DNA from: Pedobacter psychroterrae
GTDB lineage: Bacteria; Bacteroidota; Bacteroidia; Sphingobacteriales; Sphingobacteriaceae
Direction: 5' to 3'
Assembly: GCF_004331695.1 (NCBI RefSeq)
Contig: NZ_SJSL01000001.1
Location: 1-64,000 of the forward strand
DNA length: 64,000 nt
Under the pieces are notes generated by a model. That model did not search any database, was not told the DNA's origin, and saw only the letters and a program-made list of their open reading frames with translations. Shown in pieces: positions 35,446 to 43,390 of the stretch. The position numbers and the translations under genes are program-made. Each line of letters starts with the position of its first letter. Within the stretch, counting starts at the first letter, position 1.

Positions 35446-37185
35446 ATGAGTGGATTTGAAATTAAAAAATCAGGCACCCAGTATGATGCCGTAATAGTGG
35501 GATCAGGTGCCGGAGGCGGTATGGCAGGATATGTATTGGCCAATGCCGGACTAAAAGTGTTGATGCTGGAGGCAGGGGCCTACTTTGACCCCCGCATAGA
35601 TTCAGCGCAGTTAAAATGGCCCTGGGAATCTCCCAGAAGAGGCGCCCGCACTACACGGCCATTTGGCGACTTTGATGCCTCCTACGGGGGATGGCAACTG
35701 GACGGCGAGCCTTATACCCAAAAAGACAACTCCGAATTTGCATGGTTCCGCTCCAGGATGCTGGGCGGGCGCACCAATCACTGGGGCCGTATTTCCCTGA
35801 GAATGGGACCGGACGACTTCAAGCCTAAAGATGGCCTTACCGATGACTGGCCTTTAACCTATCAGGAGCTAAAACCTTTTTATGATAAGATAGACCGCAT
35901 GATAGGGATTTATGGTAGCGTGGAAGGTATAGAGAGCGAACCTGACGGAATCTTTATGAAGCCGCCAAAACCACGACTGAATGAACTGTTCATTAAAAAG
36001 GGGGCAAAATCGGTGGGTGTCCCGGTTATTGCCGGGCGCGGATCGGTGCTGACAGAAGAACTAAAAGACAACAAAGACCGCGGACAATGCTTCTATTGCG
36101 GACAATGTGGCCGTTCGTGTAAGGTATACGCCGACTTCTCGTCGTCGTCATGCCTGGTGATCCCGGCCGTCAAGACGGGAAACCTTACTGTAATTACCAA
36201 CGCAATGGTACGCGAGGTGCTGACCGATAAAAGCGGAAAAGCCACTGGTGTGTCGTATGTAAATACCAAAGACATGCAGGAATACCAGGTACTAGGCAAG
36301 ACGGTAATTCTTGGTGCCAGCGCCTGCGAATCGGCACGGTTACTACTCAATTCCAAATCCCCTGCACATCCCAATGGCCTGGCCAACAACAGCGGTGTGG
36401 TGGGTAAATACCTGCATGATTCTACCGGTGCCAGTCTGGGCGGTTACCTGCCACAGCTCATGGACAGAAAAAGATACAATGAAGATGGCGCAGGAAGTGT
36501 GCACATCTATTCGCCCTGGTGGCTTGACAACAGCAAATTAGATTTCCCACGCGGATACCATATAGAATACGGCGGCGGCATGCATATGCCGGGCTACGGT
36601 TTTGGCTGGGGCATAGACAATTTGAACGGCACGGTACCTGGCCGTGACGGCAAACCTAAAGAAGCCGGAGGTTATGGTGCTACGCTGAAGGATGATTACA
36701 GACGTTTCTACGGAACGGCTATTGGTATGGCCGGTAGGGGAACAGCAATTGCAAGGGAAACAAATTACTGCGAAATAGATCCTACCGTGGTTGATAAATT
36801 TGGTATTCCAGTATTAAGGTTTCACTACAAATGGGCACCTGAAGAGGTGAAGCAGGCCAAACACATGCAGGATACGTTTCAGGAGATCATGCATTCCATG
36901 GGTGCGGTAATTACCAGTGGCATTCCCGGTCCAGAATCAAGTTACGGATTAGAGGCACCGGGCAAGATCATCCATGAAGTAGGTACCGTAAGGATGGGCG
37001 CTGACCCTAAGAAATCTGCGCTCAATAAGTGGTGCCAGGCACACGACTGCAACAACCTGTTTGTGGTAGATGCCGCACCTTTTGTACAGCAGGGAGATAA
37101 AAATGCAACATGGACCATTCTGGCGCTTTCCATGCGTACCGCTGAATACATCTTGCAGCAAAAAGATAAATTAAATATTAGCTGA
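35446..37185 (+). CDS. GMC family oxidoreductase with Fe-S-like cysteine motif
   Basis: A 579-residue FAD enzyme of the glucose-methanol-choline family. The FAD motif is DAVIVGSGAGGGMAGYVL (14-31), and the C-terminal part has VGTVRMG and NNLFVVDAAPFVQQGDKNAT. An insert near 215-225 has C-x2-C-x2-C-x3-C (CFYCGQCGRSC), like the cluster-binding cysteines of FAD glucose/gluconate dehydrogenase catalytic subunits. It has no signal peptide and probably leaves the cell bound to the Tat-dependent small subunit encoded 16 bp downstream. The sugar or alcohol substrate is unknown. Confidence 0.88.
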   Translation: MSGFEIKKSGTQYDAVIVGSGAGGGMAGYVLANAGLKVLMLEAGAYFDPRIDSAQLKWPWESPRRGARTTRPFGDFDASYGGWQLDGEPYTQKDNSEFAWFRSRMLGGRTNHWGRISLRMGPDDFKPKDGLTDDWPLTYQELKPFYDKIDRMIGIYGSVEGIESEPDGIFMKPPKPRLNELFIKKGAKSVGVPVIAGRGSVLTEELKDNKDRGQCFYCGQCGRSCKVYADFSSSSCLVIPAVKTGNLTVITNAMVREVLTDKSGKATGVSYVNTKDMQEYQVLGKTVILGASACESARLLLNSKSPAHPNGLANNSGVVGKYLHDSTGASLGGYLPQLMDRKRYNEDGAGSVHIYSPWWLDNSKLDFPRGYHIEYGGGMHMPGYGFGWGIDNLNGTVPGRDGKPKEAGGYGATLKDDYRRFYGTAIGMAGRGTAIARETNYCEIDPTVVDKFGIPVLRFHYKWAPEEVKQAKHMQDTFQEIMHSMGAVITSGIPGPESSYGLEAPGKIIHEVGTVRMGADPKKSALNKWCQAHDCNNLFVVDAAPFVQQGDKNATWTILALSMRTAEYILQQKDKLNIS

Positions 37186-37201
37186 TCCTAAATCAAACGA
37201 T

Positions 37202-37825
37202 ATGAACAGACGTGATTCGCTGAAGGCCCTAGGCCTTACCGCATTGAGCACAGGAGTATTGATACAAGCCTGTAAACCGGGTGAAGAAAAAGCCGCTGCC
37301 ATCACTGCAGACGGTGAGCTTCCTCCCGGCAGGCAGGAATTTGAAGTAGCCAGGGATAAGGACCTCAATGCTGCAAAATTCTTTAATGACCATGAAATGG
37401 CTACCATAACAGTCCTTGTCGACATTATCATTCCTAAAGATGATAAATCAGGTAGTGCCTCAGAAGCCAAAGTACCTGACTTTATTGAGTTCATCGTAAA
37501 GGACATGCCGTCCAATCAGACACCCATGCGCGGCGGACTGAAATGGCTCGACCTCCAATGCCTGGGCCGTTATGACAAAGCCTTTAAAGACACCTCACCG
37601 GCTCAGCAAATAGAAATGGTAGATGACATCGCTTACCCCAAAAAGGTAAAACCGGGCATGCAGCAGGGCGTAGCATTCTTTAGTCTGCTGCGCGACCTTA
37701 CCGCCTCAGGCTTCTATACTACTGAAATCGGCATCAAAGACCTTGGTTTTGTAGGGAATGTCCCTAATGTATGGGATGGCGTACCCGCCGATGTGTTAAA
37801 GCAATACGGAATGCAAGACGTTTAA
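37202..37825 (+). CDS. Gluconate 2-dehydrogenase subunit 3 family protein (Tat lipoprotein)
   Basis: A 207-residue small subunit of a periplasmic membrane-bound dehydrogenase. The N-terminus has a twin-arginine motif, NRRDSLKAL, and a lipobox-like IQAC (Cys24). The body carries the Gluconate_2-dh3 pattern, including MATITVLVDIIIPKDDKS and FIEFIVKDMPS. It probably carries the co-folded GMC subunit through the Tat pore and anchors it. Gene order is catalytic then small subunit, opposite to the second copy at the right end of the window. Confidence 0.88.
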   Translation: MNRRDSLKALGLTALSTGVLIQACKPGEEKAAAITADGELPPGRQEFEVARDKDLNAAKFFNDHEMATITVLVDIIIPKDDKSGSASEAKVPDFIEFIVKDMPSNQTPMRGGLKWLDLQCLGRYDKAFKDTSPAQQIEMVDDIAYPKKVKPGMQQGVAFFSLLRDLTASGFYTTEIGIKDLGFVGNVPNVWDGVPADVLKQYGMQDV

Positions 37826-37863
37826 GCGCTATAACTATACATCTCGCTATATACACCTGCCAC

Positions 37864-37947
37864 AAAAAAATTAGTGTCTCAGAGAAGACATAGCGTTCTT
37901 CGCTCTTCAGCGAATCATGCAGTCTTCGAAGAGATCACTAATTTTTT
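37864..37947. terminator. Long hairpin between dehydrogenase operon and trhO
   Basis: AAAAAATTAGTG with TCTC (37864-37880) pairs with GAGA and CACTAATTTTTT (37931-37947). Inside, GAAGAC (37884-37889) pairs with GTCTTC (37922-37927), and a third smaller stem lies in between. The outer A/T runs let it work as a terminator in either direction. At 84 bp it is longer than usual and could also be a dispersed palindromic element. Confidence 0.6.
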
Positions 37948-37996
37948 ATATCTTTGCAGAAGCATTAAACGCCGTTTGCATCGGTATCAATGAATT

Positions 37997-38938
37997 ATGA
38001 CAACATATCAGACATTACTTTACTATTGCTATAGTCCCATAGCCAACGCAGAACAATTTGCTGCAGACCACCTGGCATTTTGTAAATCGCTTAACCTTGT
38101 AGGCCGCATCATTGTAGCCGACGAAGGCTTAAACGGAACTGTTTCAGGAGCTAAAGAATCCTGCAAAACCTATATAGAGGCCATCCATGCAGATGAGCGC
38201 TTTAGCAAAACAGAATTCAAGATCGACGAAGTAGCCGAACCTTCTTTTATTAAAATGCACTGCCGTTACAAATCGGAGATTGTGCATTCAGGTCTGAGAG
38301 ATCCCAAAATCATTGACCCCAACAGGCAAACAGGTAAACACTTGGAGCCTAAAGAATTTCAGCAGATGATCGATCAGGAAGATGTAATCATCCTTGATGT
38401 ACGCTCAAACTATGAGCACAACCTGGGCAAGTTTAAAAACGCGGTAACATTAGACATTGAAAACTTCAGGGATTTCCCCGAAAAAATCAATGAACTGGCT
38501 AAGTATAAAGACAAAAAAGTACTCACCTACTGTACAGGCGGCATCAAATGCGAAAAAGCTTCGGCCCTACTGTTGCATCACGGCTTTAATGATGTATACC
38601 AGCTGCACGGCGGGATCATTAAATACGGCAAGGAAGCCAATGGTGAAGATTTTGAAGGGAAATGCTATGTATTTGACAACAGGATTGCGGTAGATGTAAA
38701 CACGGTAAACCCTAAAATAGTTTCTACCTGCCGCAACTGCGGAAAAACTACGCCAAAGATGATCAATTGTGCCAATCCTGAATGCAATGAGCATTTCACA
38801 CAGTGTGACGAATGTGGCGAAGCATTGCAGGGATGCTGTTCTGTGGCCTGTACTACCAATCCAAGAAACCGTAAATATGACGGCACAGGCTATTATGTAA
38901 AAGTACCGCAGCCGGTCAACAAACCTGTAAAAGCTTAA
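37997..38938 (+). CDS. trhO: tRNA uridine(34) hydroxylase, rhodanese-like
   Basis: A 313-residue enzyme of the YceA/TrhO family, which hydroxylates U34 of tRNA to 5-hydroxyuridine. An N-terminal ferredoxin-like domain (LLYYCYSPI, GRIIVADEGLNGTVSG) precedes a rhodanese domain (about 115-215) with the active-site loop YCTGGIKCEKA (Cys179, Cys185). The C-terminal tail is Cys-rich, with several CxxC pairs (CRNCG, CDECG), probably metal-binding. Its stop overlaps that of the convergent ATPase gene by four bases. Confidence 0.93.
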   Translation: MTTYQTLLYYCYSPIANAEQFAADHLAFCKSLNLVGRIIVADEGLNGTVSGAKESCKTYIEAIHADERFSKTEFKIDEVAEPSFIKMHCRYKSEIVHSGLRDPKIIDPNRQTGKHLEPKEFQQMIDQEDVIILDVRSNYEHNLGKFKNAVTLDIENFRDFPEKINELAKYKDKKVLTYCTGGIKCEKASALLLHHGFNDVYQLHGGIIKYGKEANGEDFEGKCYVFDNRIAVDVNTVNPKIVSTCRNCGKTTPKMINCANPECNEHFTQCDECGEALQGCCSVACTTNPRNRKYDGTGYYVKVPQPVNKPVKA

Positions 38939-40107
38939 GAAAGACCAGCGGTAGCATTGTCCCAGCTCTGGATGGTATATTTTGTCCGCTGCTGATTTTC
39001 TGAGCCCCCGTATATCAGATATTTATTTACATGCATTTCGGGTTTTAGGGAGTCAAAATAATCAAGCTCTTTAAATAGTGCAGAAGATATAGTCTGGGTT
39101 GACTTGACCTCATAAATATCAAAACCGTTATGTATTTTAATGAGCAGATCAACCTCCCTACCATTACTATCCTGCCAAAAACTGTAGTCATTATGCAGGT
39201 ATAAATGATGATTTTGCTTTTCAAATTCGGAAATGATCATATTCTCAAAAATATTACCTTTGAGTCTATTTTGGTTCAAACTATCAGCGTCTTTAATCTG
39301 CAATAGATAATTAAGCAGCCCGGTATCATAGAAATAAAGCTTAGGACTCTTTACCAAACGTTTATTGAAGTTTTGATGTTGCGGTTGTAATAAGAAGATA
39401 ATGTAGCTGCTTTCCAAAATTGACAACCATGCTTTGGCTGTTGGCTGGGAAATATCGCACTCGTTTGCTAAAGAATTTACATTAAGTAACTGACCAGCCC
39501 GGGCTGCACATAAACCTACAAAAGTTTTAAATAAGCTTAAATCGCGGATATTAAGTAATTCCGTAACATCTTTCTGGATATAGGTCTCCAAATAATTTGC
39601 ATAGAAGATCGTTGGGTCGATGTTACGGCTATAGATTGGCGGATAGAAACCTTTAACGGCCATTTCCTGATAAGTACCACTAATCAACTGAGCATCCCTT
39701 AGCTCGGAGAAATCGAAGGGTAAAAGTTTAAACAACGCTACCCTTCCTGCCAGCGTTTGAGTAATGCTATTTATCAGATGGAAATTTTGAGATCCTGATA
39801 ATATAAATTGTCCCATTCTTCCACTTTCATCTACAATGCGTTGCAGATAGGAGAATAATGCCGGAACCCGTTGCACTTCGTCAAATATGATTTTATCATT
39901 ATAAGTGTTAAGAAAACCAAGAGGGTCTTCAGTAGCAAAGCTCCGTAAATCCGGGTCTTCTAGTGATATGTAGGTATAATCACTGAACAATTGTTTCAGC
40001 AATGTTGTCTTTCCAGACTGTCTTGGCCCGGTCAAGGCTAGTATCGGAAACTTATCTCTTTGCTCAGAAATTTCATTAGCAATATGCCTTTTTATGTACT
40101 CTTTCAT
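38935..40107 (-). CDS. AAA ATPase with DUF4143 and PD-(D/E)XK-type end
   Basis: A 390-residue protein of the AAA_14/DUF4143 family. Walker A is GPRQSGKTT (27-35) and Walker B is KIIFDEVQ (72-79), followed by sensor FILSGSQNF. A winged-helix-like part lies at about 190-235. The C-terminal region has Glu288, Asp320 in REVDLLI and Glu333-x-Lys335 in YEVKS, the spacing of a PD-(D/E)XK nuclease site. The biological role of this family is not established; it is found in mobile and defence-like contexts. Four 22-bp direct repeats begin 17 bp upstream of its ATG. Confidence 0.88.
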   Translation of the reverse strand: MKEYIKRHIANEISEQRDKFPILALTGPRQSGKTTLLKQLFSDYTYISLEDPDLRSFATEDPLGFLNTYNDKIIFDEVQRVPALFSYLQRIVDESGRMGQFILSGSQNFHLINSITQTLAGRVALFKLLPFDFSELRDAQLISGTYQEMAVKGFYPPIYSRNIDPTIFYANYLETYIQKDVTELLNIRDLSLFKTFVGLCAARAGQLLNVNSLANECDISQPTAKAWLSILESSYIIFLLQPQHQNFNKRLVKSPKLYFYDTGLLNYLLQIKDADSLNQNRLKGNIFENMIISEFEKQNHHLYLHNDYSFWQDSNGREVDLLIKIHNGFDIYEVKSTQTISSALFKELDYFDSLKPEMHVNKYLIYGGSENQQRTKYTIQSWDNATAGLS

Positions 40108-40123
40108 GCTACAAATATAATCT

Positions 40124-40205
40124 ATTTTGAAATTACATAGATTTTATTTTGAAATTACATAAGATTTATTTTGAAATTACATAACTTCTATCTTGAAATT
40201 ACATA
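40124..40205. repeat. Four 22-bp spaced direct repeats (operator/iteron-like)
   Basis: The 16-mer ATTTTGAAATTACATA occurs at 40124, 40146 and 40168, and with one mismatch (ATCTTG...) at 40190. The period is exactly 22 bp, about two helical turns, so all copies face the same side of the DNA. The array fills the gap between the divergent DUF4143 ATPase and PUL-regulator genes. It probably binds a regulator in a cooperative way. Unit and spacer are too short for a CRISPR. Confidence 0.8.
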
Positions 40206-40252
40206 GATTTTCTTTCGTACTTTTGGGGTTCACCAAGAAGCAATAAAGCCGC

Positions 40253-43144
40253 ATGATCTTGAAACCGTTGAAAATACTCAGCCTTTTTATCATTGTCACC
40301 TTTTGGGTGCAGCTTTGCAAGGCTCAGGAAATTAAGAGCATCGGTGTACCTTACGTGCAGAATTATGCTAAGTCGGTATACATGGCGGGAAACCAGAACT
40401 GGTCGGTAGCGAAAGGCAAAGATGCGGTGATGTATTTCGGAAATGCGCAGGGCCTGCTCACCTACGATGGTAAATACTGGGAGCAGTACCAAATGCCTAA
40501 CAAGCAGATTGTACGTGCCGTAGCGGCAGATGATCAAGGAAGAATCTACACTGGTGGTTTTGGCGAGTTTGGCTATTGGGCATACAAAAACCGGCGCCTG
40601 ACATATACCTCATTAACCATACTTGTTCCTAAAAAATATATCCCCAAAGACGAGATCTGGAAAATTTACGTGGATGGCGGAAAGGTGATTTTCCAGTCCT
40701 TCTCCAGCATCTATATTCATGAGAATAATAAAATCAGGGTAGTAACCGGCCCATCAGCCTACTTGTTTATGCACCAGATTGGTAAGCGGTTCTATATTGA
40801 AGTCCTTGGAAAGGGACTCTTTGAATTGGTATCAGGAAAATTAGTCCCGTTGAAAAATACCGGAACAGTACAACCTTCCGGCATCTTATCAGTGTTGCCA
40901 TATAAGAATGGGAGCTTGCTTATCGGAACCAGCAAAAATGGGTTATATGTATACAATGGAGAAAACTACACGCCCTTCAGTACGGCAGCCAATAACTTTT
41001 TGTCTACTTATCAGCTCAACAACGGTGTACGCATTTTGGATAAGTACTATGCCTATGGTACTATACTAAATGGCCTCATCATCATAGACGAAAATGGTGC
41101 TATTATACAGCGAATAAATAAATCAAGCGGGTTGCAAAACAATACTGTTTTGAGTATGTATGCAGATGATGCGCAGAATTTATGGATCGGACTTGATAAC
41201 GGAATTGACAGGATAGAGCTTAATGCACCATTGTATTTCTATTTCGACAAGACTGGCCAGTTTGGCACCGTATACTCAAGCCTCATATACCAGGGAAATA
41301 TTTACCTGGGCACTAATCAGGGCTTGTTTTATAGCGCATGGACACCTGGCAACAGCAGCTCTTTCGACTTCAAGCTCATCCCCAACTCGCAGGGACAGGT
41401 CTGGGAGCTTTCGGAAATAGATGGACAACTTATTTGCGGACATAACGAAGGAACTTTCAGCATAGAAGGCAATAGGTTGATTCCTATTTCTGCAATACAG
41501 GGAGCCTGGACTACAAAAAAACTCCATTCAAAACCTGAGTATCTTATTCAGGGAAGCTACACAGGGCTAGTGGTTTTTAAGAAAGATGCTGCAGGCGCCT
41601 GGAGGTTTCTGCATAGGATTTCGGGATTTGGAGAACCCTCGAGATACGTCGAGCAGGATGTAAAGGGGGACATCTGGGTAAGTCATGCATACAAAGGGCT
41701 GTATAAACTCTCACTAAGTGAAGACTTGAAGAAAGTGACTTCAGTCAAGAATTATACTGAAAAGAATGGGCTGCCGAGCGACTACAACATTAACATATCC
41801 ACTGTAGAGAACAGGCTTATTTTCTCAACCGCAAAAGGATTCATGCTATATGATGACATCAGCGACCGATTCACTCCGTACACTACGCTAAACGCAGCGT
41901 TGGCAGGCTTCGCGACTTCCAATAAAATCATTCCAGCAGGGCCAAGGAAATATTGGTTTATAAATAATGGTAAAATGGGTTTGGTGACCCTAGGAGATGC
42001 AGGTAAGATTTCAATAGACTCAAATCGCTTCAGCGTCCTGGATGGACGAATGGTACAGTACTATGAAAATATCAGCCGTATTAGCAAAGATATTTACTTG
42101 GTCAGTGTAGATGATGGATTCGTCATCTACGATGCAACAAATGCACCAGATAAACACTCGCTAAAACTTCCATCAGTATTGATCCGCCAGATAGAAGACG
42201 TAACTGATACTTACAGACTGATTAGTGAGATTGGCAATAGCGGTTCTAAAATTGAAATCCCTTACGCCCGCAATAACATCCGTATCTCTTATACGCTGCC
42301 CTGGTACAGACAGACAAAAATACAGTTTCAGTATTTTCTGGAGGGATATTCCAAGCAATGGTCAGACTGGAGCCCCGCATCACAGAAGGACTTTACCAAT
42401 TTGAGTCAGGGAAACTATGTATTTAAAGTACGGGCGAAGATCAATGAAGAAGCGGTAGGCAAGGAAACTGAATTCAGCTTTAGGGTACTACCGCCTTTCT
42501 ATGCCTCTGCATGGGCCATATTACTTTACATTATTCTTGCTGCAATCTTATTAATAACGGGAAAACTACTCTACGAGCGGAAACTGCGAAAGGACAAGCA
42601 AGCCATCACCAGTCGTATGCAGGACGAGAAAGAAGAGTTTATAAAGAAAGAAGCTGAGGCCACAGAAAAGCAAATTGTGAAATTGCAAACTGAACGTTTG
42701 CAAGCGGAACTGGCTGGGAAAAACAGAGAACTGGCAAATTCTGCGATGAGCCTTGTCTACAAAAATGAATTACTTCAGAAGCTTAGTCAGGAGATGCTGA
42801 AACTCAAAGATTCCAACGGTAAGCTATTGGGCGAAGATCAGTTGAGGAAAATACAAAAGGTGATAGATGAGGGGATGAATGACGAACGTGATTGGAACTT
42901 ATTTGAGAGCAGCTTCAATGAAGCTCATGAAAGCTTCTTCAAAAAACTTAAAGCCAATCACCCTGATCTTGTGCCCAACGACCTCAAGTTATGCGCCTAT
43001 CTTCATATGAATATGAGTAGTAAAGAAATGGCATCTTTACTGAATATTTCTTTGAGAGGTGTCGAGATCAGACGTTACAGATTGAGAAAAAAGCTCGATG
43101 TACCCCATGATAAGAACCTTGTAGAGTTCCTAATGGAGCTATAA
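40253..43144 (+). CDS. SusR-like membrane-spanning PUL regulator
   Basis: A 963-residue sensor-regulator. A signal peptide (1-24) leads a periplasmic beta-propeller with Reg_prop-type repeats (GLLTYDG, GLFELVSG, NLWIGLDNGIDR) and a Y_Y_Y domain (about 665-755). One transmembrane helix follows (about 760-780, ILLYIILAAILLITGKLLY). The cytoplasmic part is a coiled coil and then a LuxR-type helix-turn-helix (LKLCAYLHMNMSSKEMASLL and SLRGVEIRRYRLRKKLDV). There is no kinase or receiver domain, so it resembles SusR rather than a hybrid two-component system. It lies upstream of susC and presumably senses an oligosaccharide and activates the PUL. Confidence 0.87.
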   Translation: MILKPLKILSLFIIVTFWVQLCKAQEIKSIGVPYVQNYAKSVYMAGNQNWSVAKGKDAVMYFGNAQGLLTYDGKYWEQYQMPNKQIVRAVAADDQGRIYTGGFGEFGYWAYKNRRLTYTSLTILVPKKYIPKDEIWKIYVDGGKVIFQSFSSIYIHENNKIRVVTGPSAYLFMHQIGKRFYIEVLGKGLFELVSGKLVPLKNTGTVQPSGILSVLPYKNGSLLIGTSKNGLYVYNGENYTPFSTAANNFLSTYQLNNGVRILDKYYAYGTILNGLIIIDENGAIIQRINKSSGLQNNTVLSMYADDAQNLWIGLDNGIDRIELNAPLYFYFDKTGQFGTVYSSLIYQGNIYLGTNQGLFYSAWTPGNSSSFDFKLIPNSQGQVWELSEIDGQLICGHNEGTFSIEGNRLIPISAIQGAWTTKKLHSKPEYLIQGSYTGLVVFKKDAAGAWRFLHRISGFGEPSRYVEQDVKGDIWVSHAYKGLYKLSLSEDLKKVTSVKNYTEKNGLPSDYNINISTVENRLIFSTAKGFMLYDDISDRFTPYTTLNAALAGFATSNKIIPAGPRKYWFINNGKMGLVTLGDAGKISIDSNRFSVLDGRMVQYYENISRISKDIYLVSVDDGFVIYDATNAPDKHSLKLPSVLIRQIEDVTDTYRLISEIGNSGSKIEIPYARNNIRISYTLPWYRQTKIQFQYFLEGYSKQWSDWSPASQKDFTNLSQGNYVFKVRAKINEEAVGKETEFSFRVLPPFYASAWAILLYIILAAILLITGKLLYERKLRKDKQAITSRMQDEKEEFIKKEAEATEKQIVKLQTERLQAELAGKNRELANSAMSLVYKNELLQKLSQEMLKLKDSNGKLLGEDQLRKIQKVIDEGMNDERDWNLFESSFNEAHESFFKKLKANHPDLVPNDLKLCAYLHMNMSSKEMASLLNISLRGVEIRRYRLRKKLDVPHDKNLVEFLMEL

Positions 43145-43390
43145 CACTACATCAATACCTCTCATAATCCTTTTTTTCAAGATCAAAATCCATTCTTTTT
43201 TTTATGCGCTGGTGTAGGGGTATTTATATCCCCGAATGCATCTCTATCAGCTATTTATAGAAATAAAGGGCATATTCAGGGTGTGTGAGATAGTGTAAGT
43301 TTCGGCTATGATGTATTAATGTAGAGGCAGTTTATTTGTAATAGCAAGAATACACACGGAGATTTATACAACTAAAATAACTTAAACAGC

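Noticed and set aside
40124..40205. CRISPR array
   Set aside because: The repeat is about 16 bp with 6-bp spacers, the spacers are not distinct protospacer-length sequences, and no cas gene is present.
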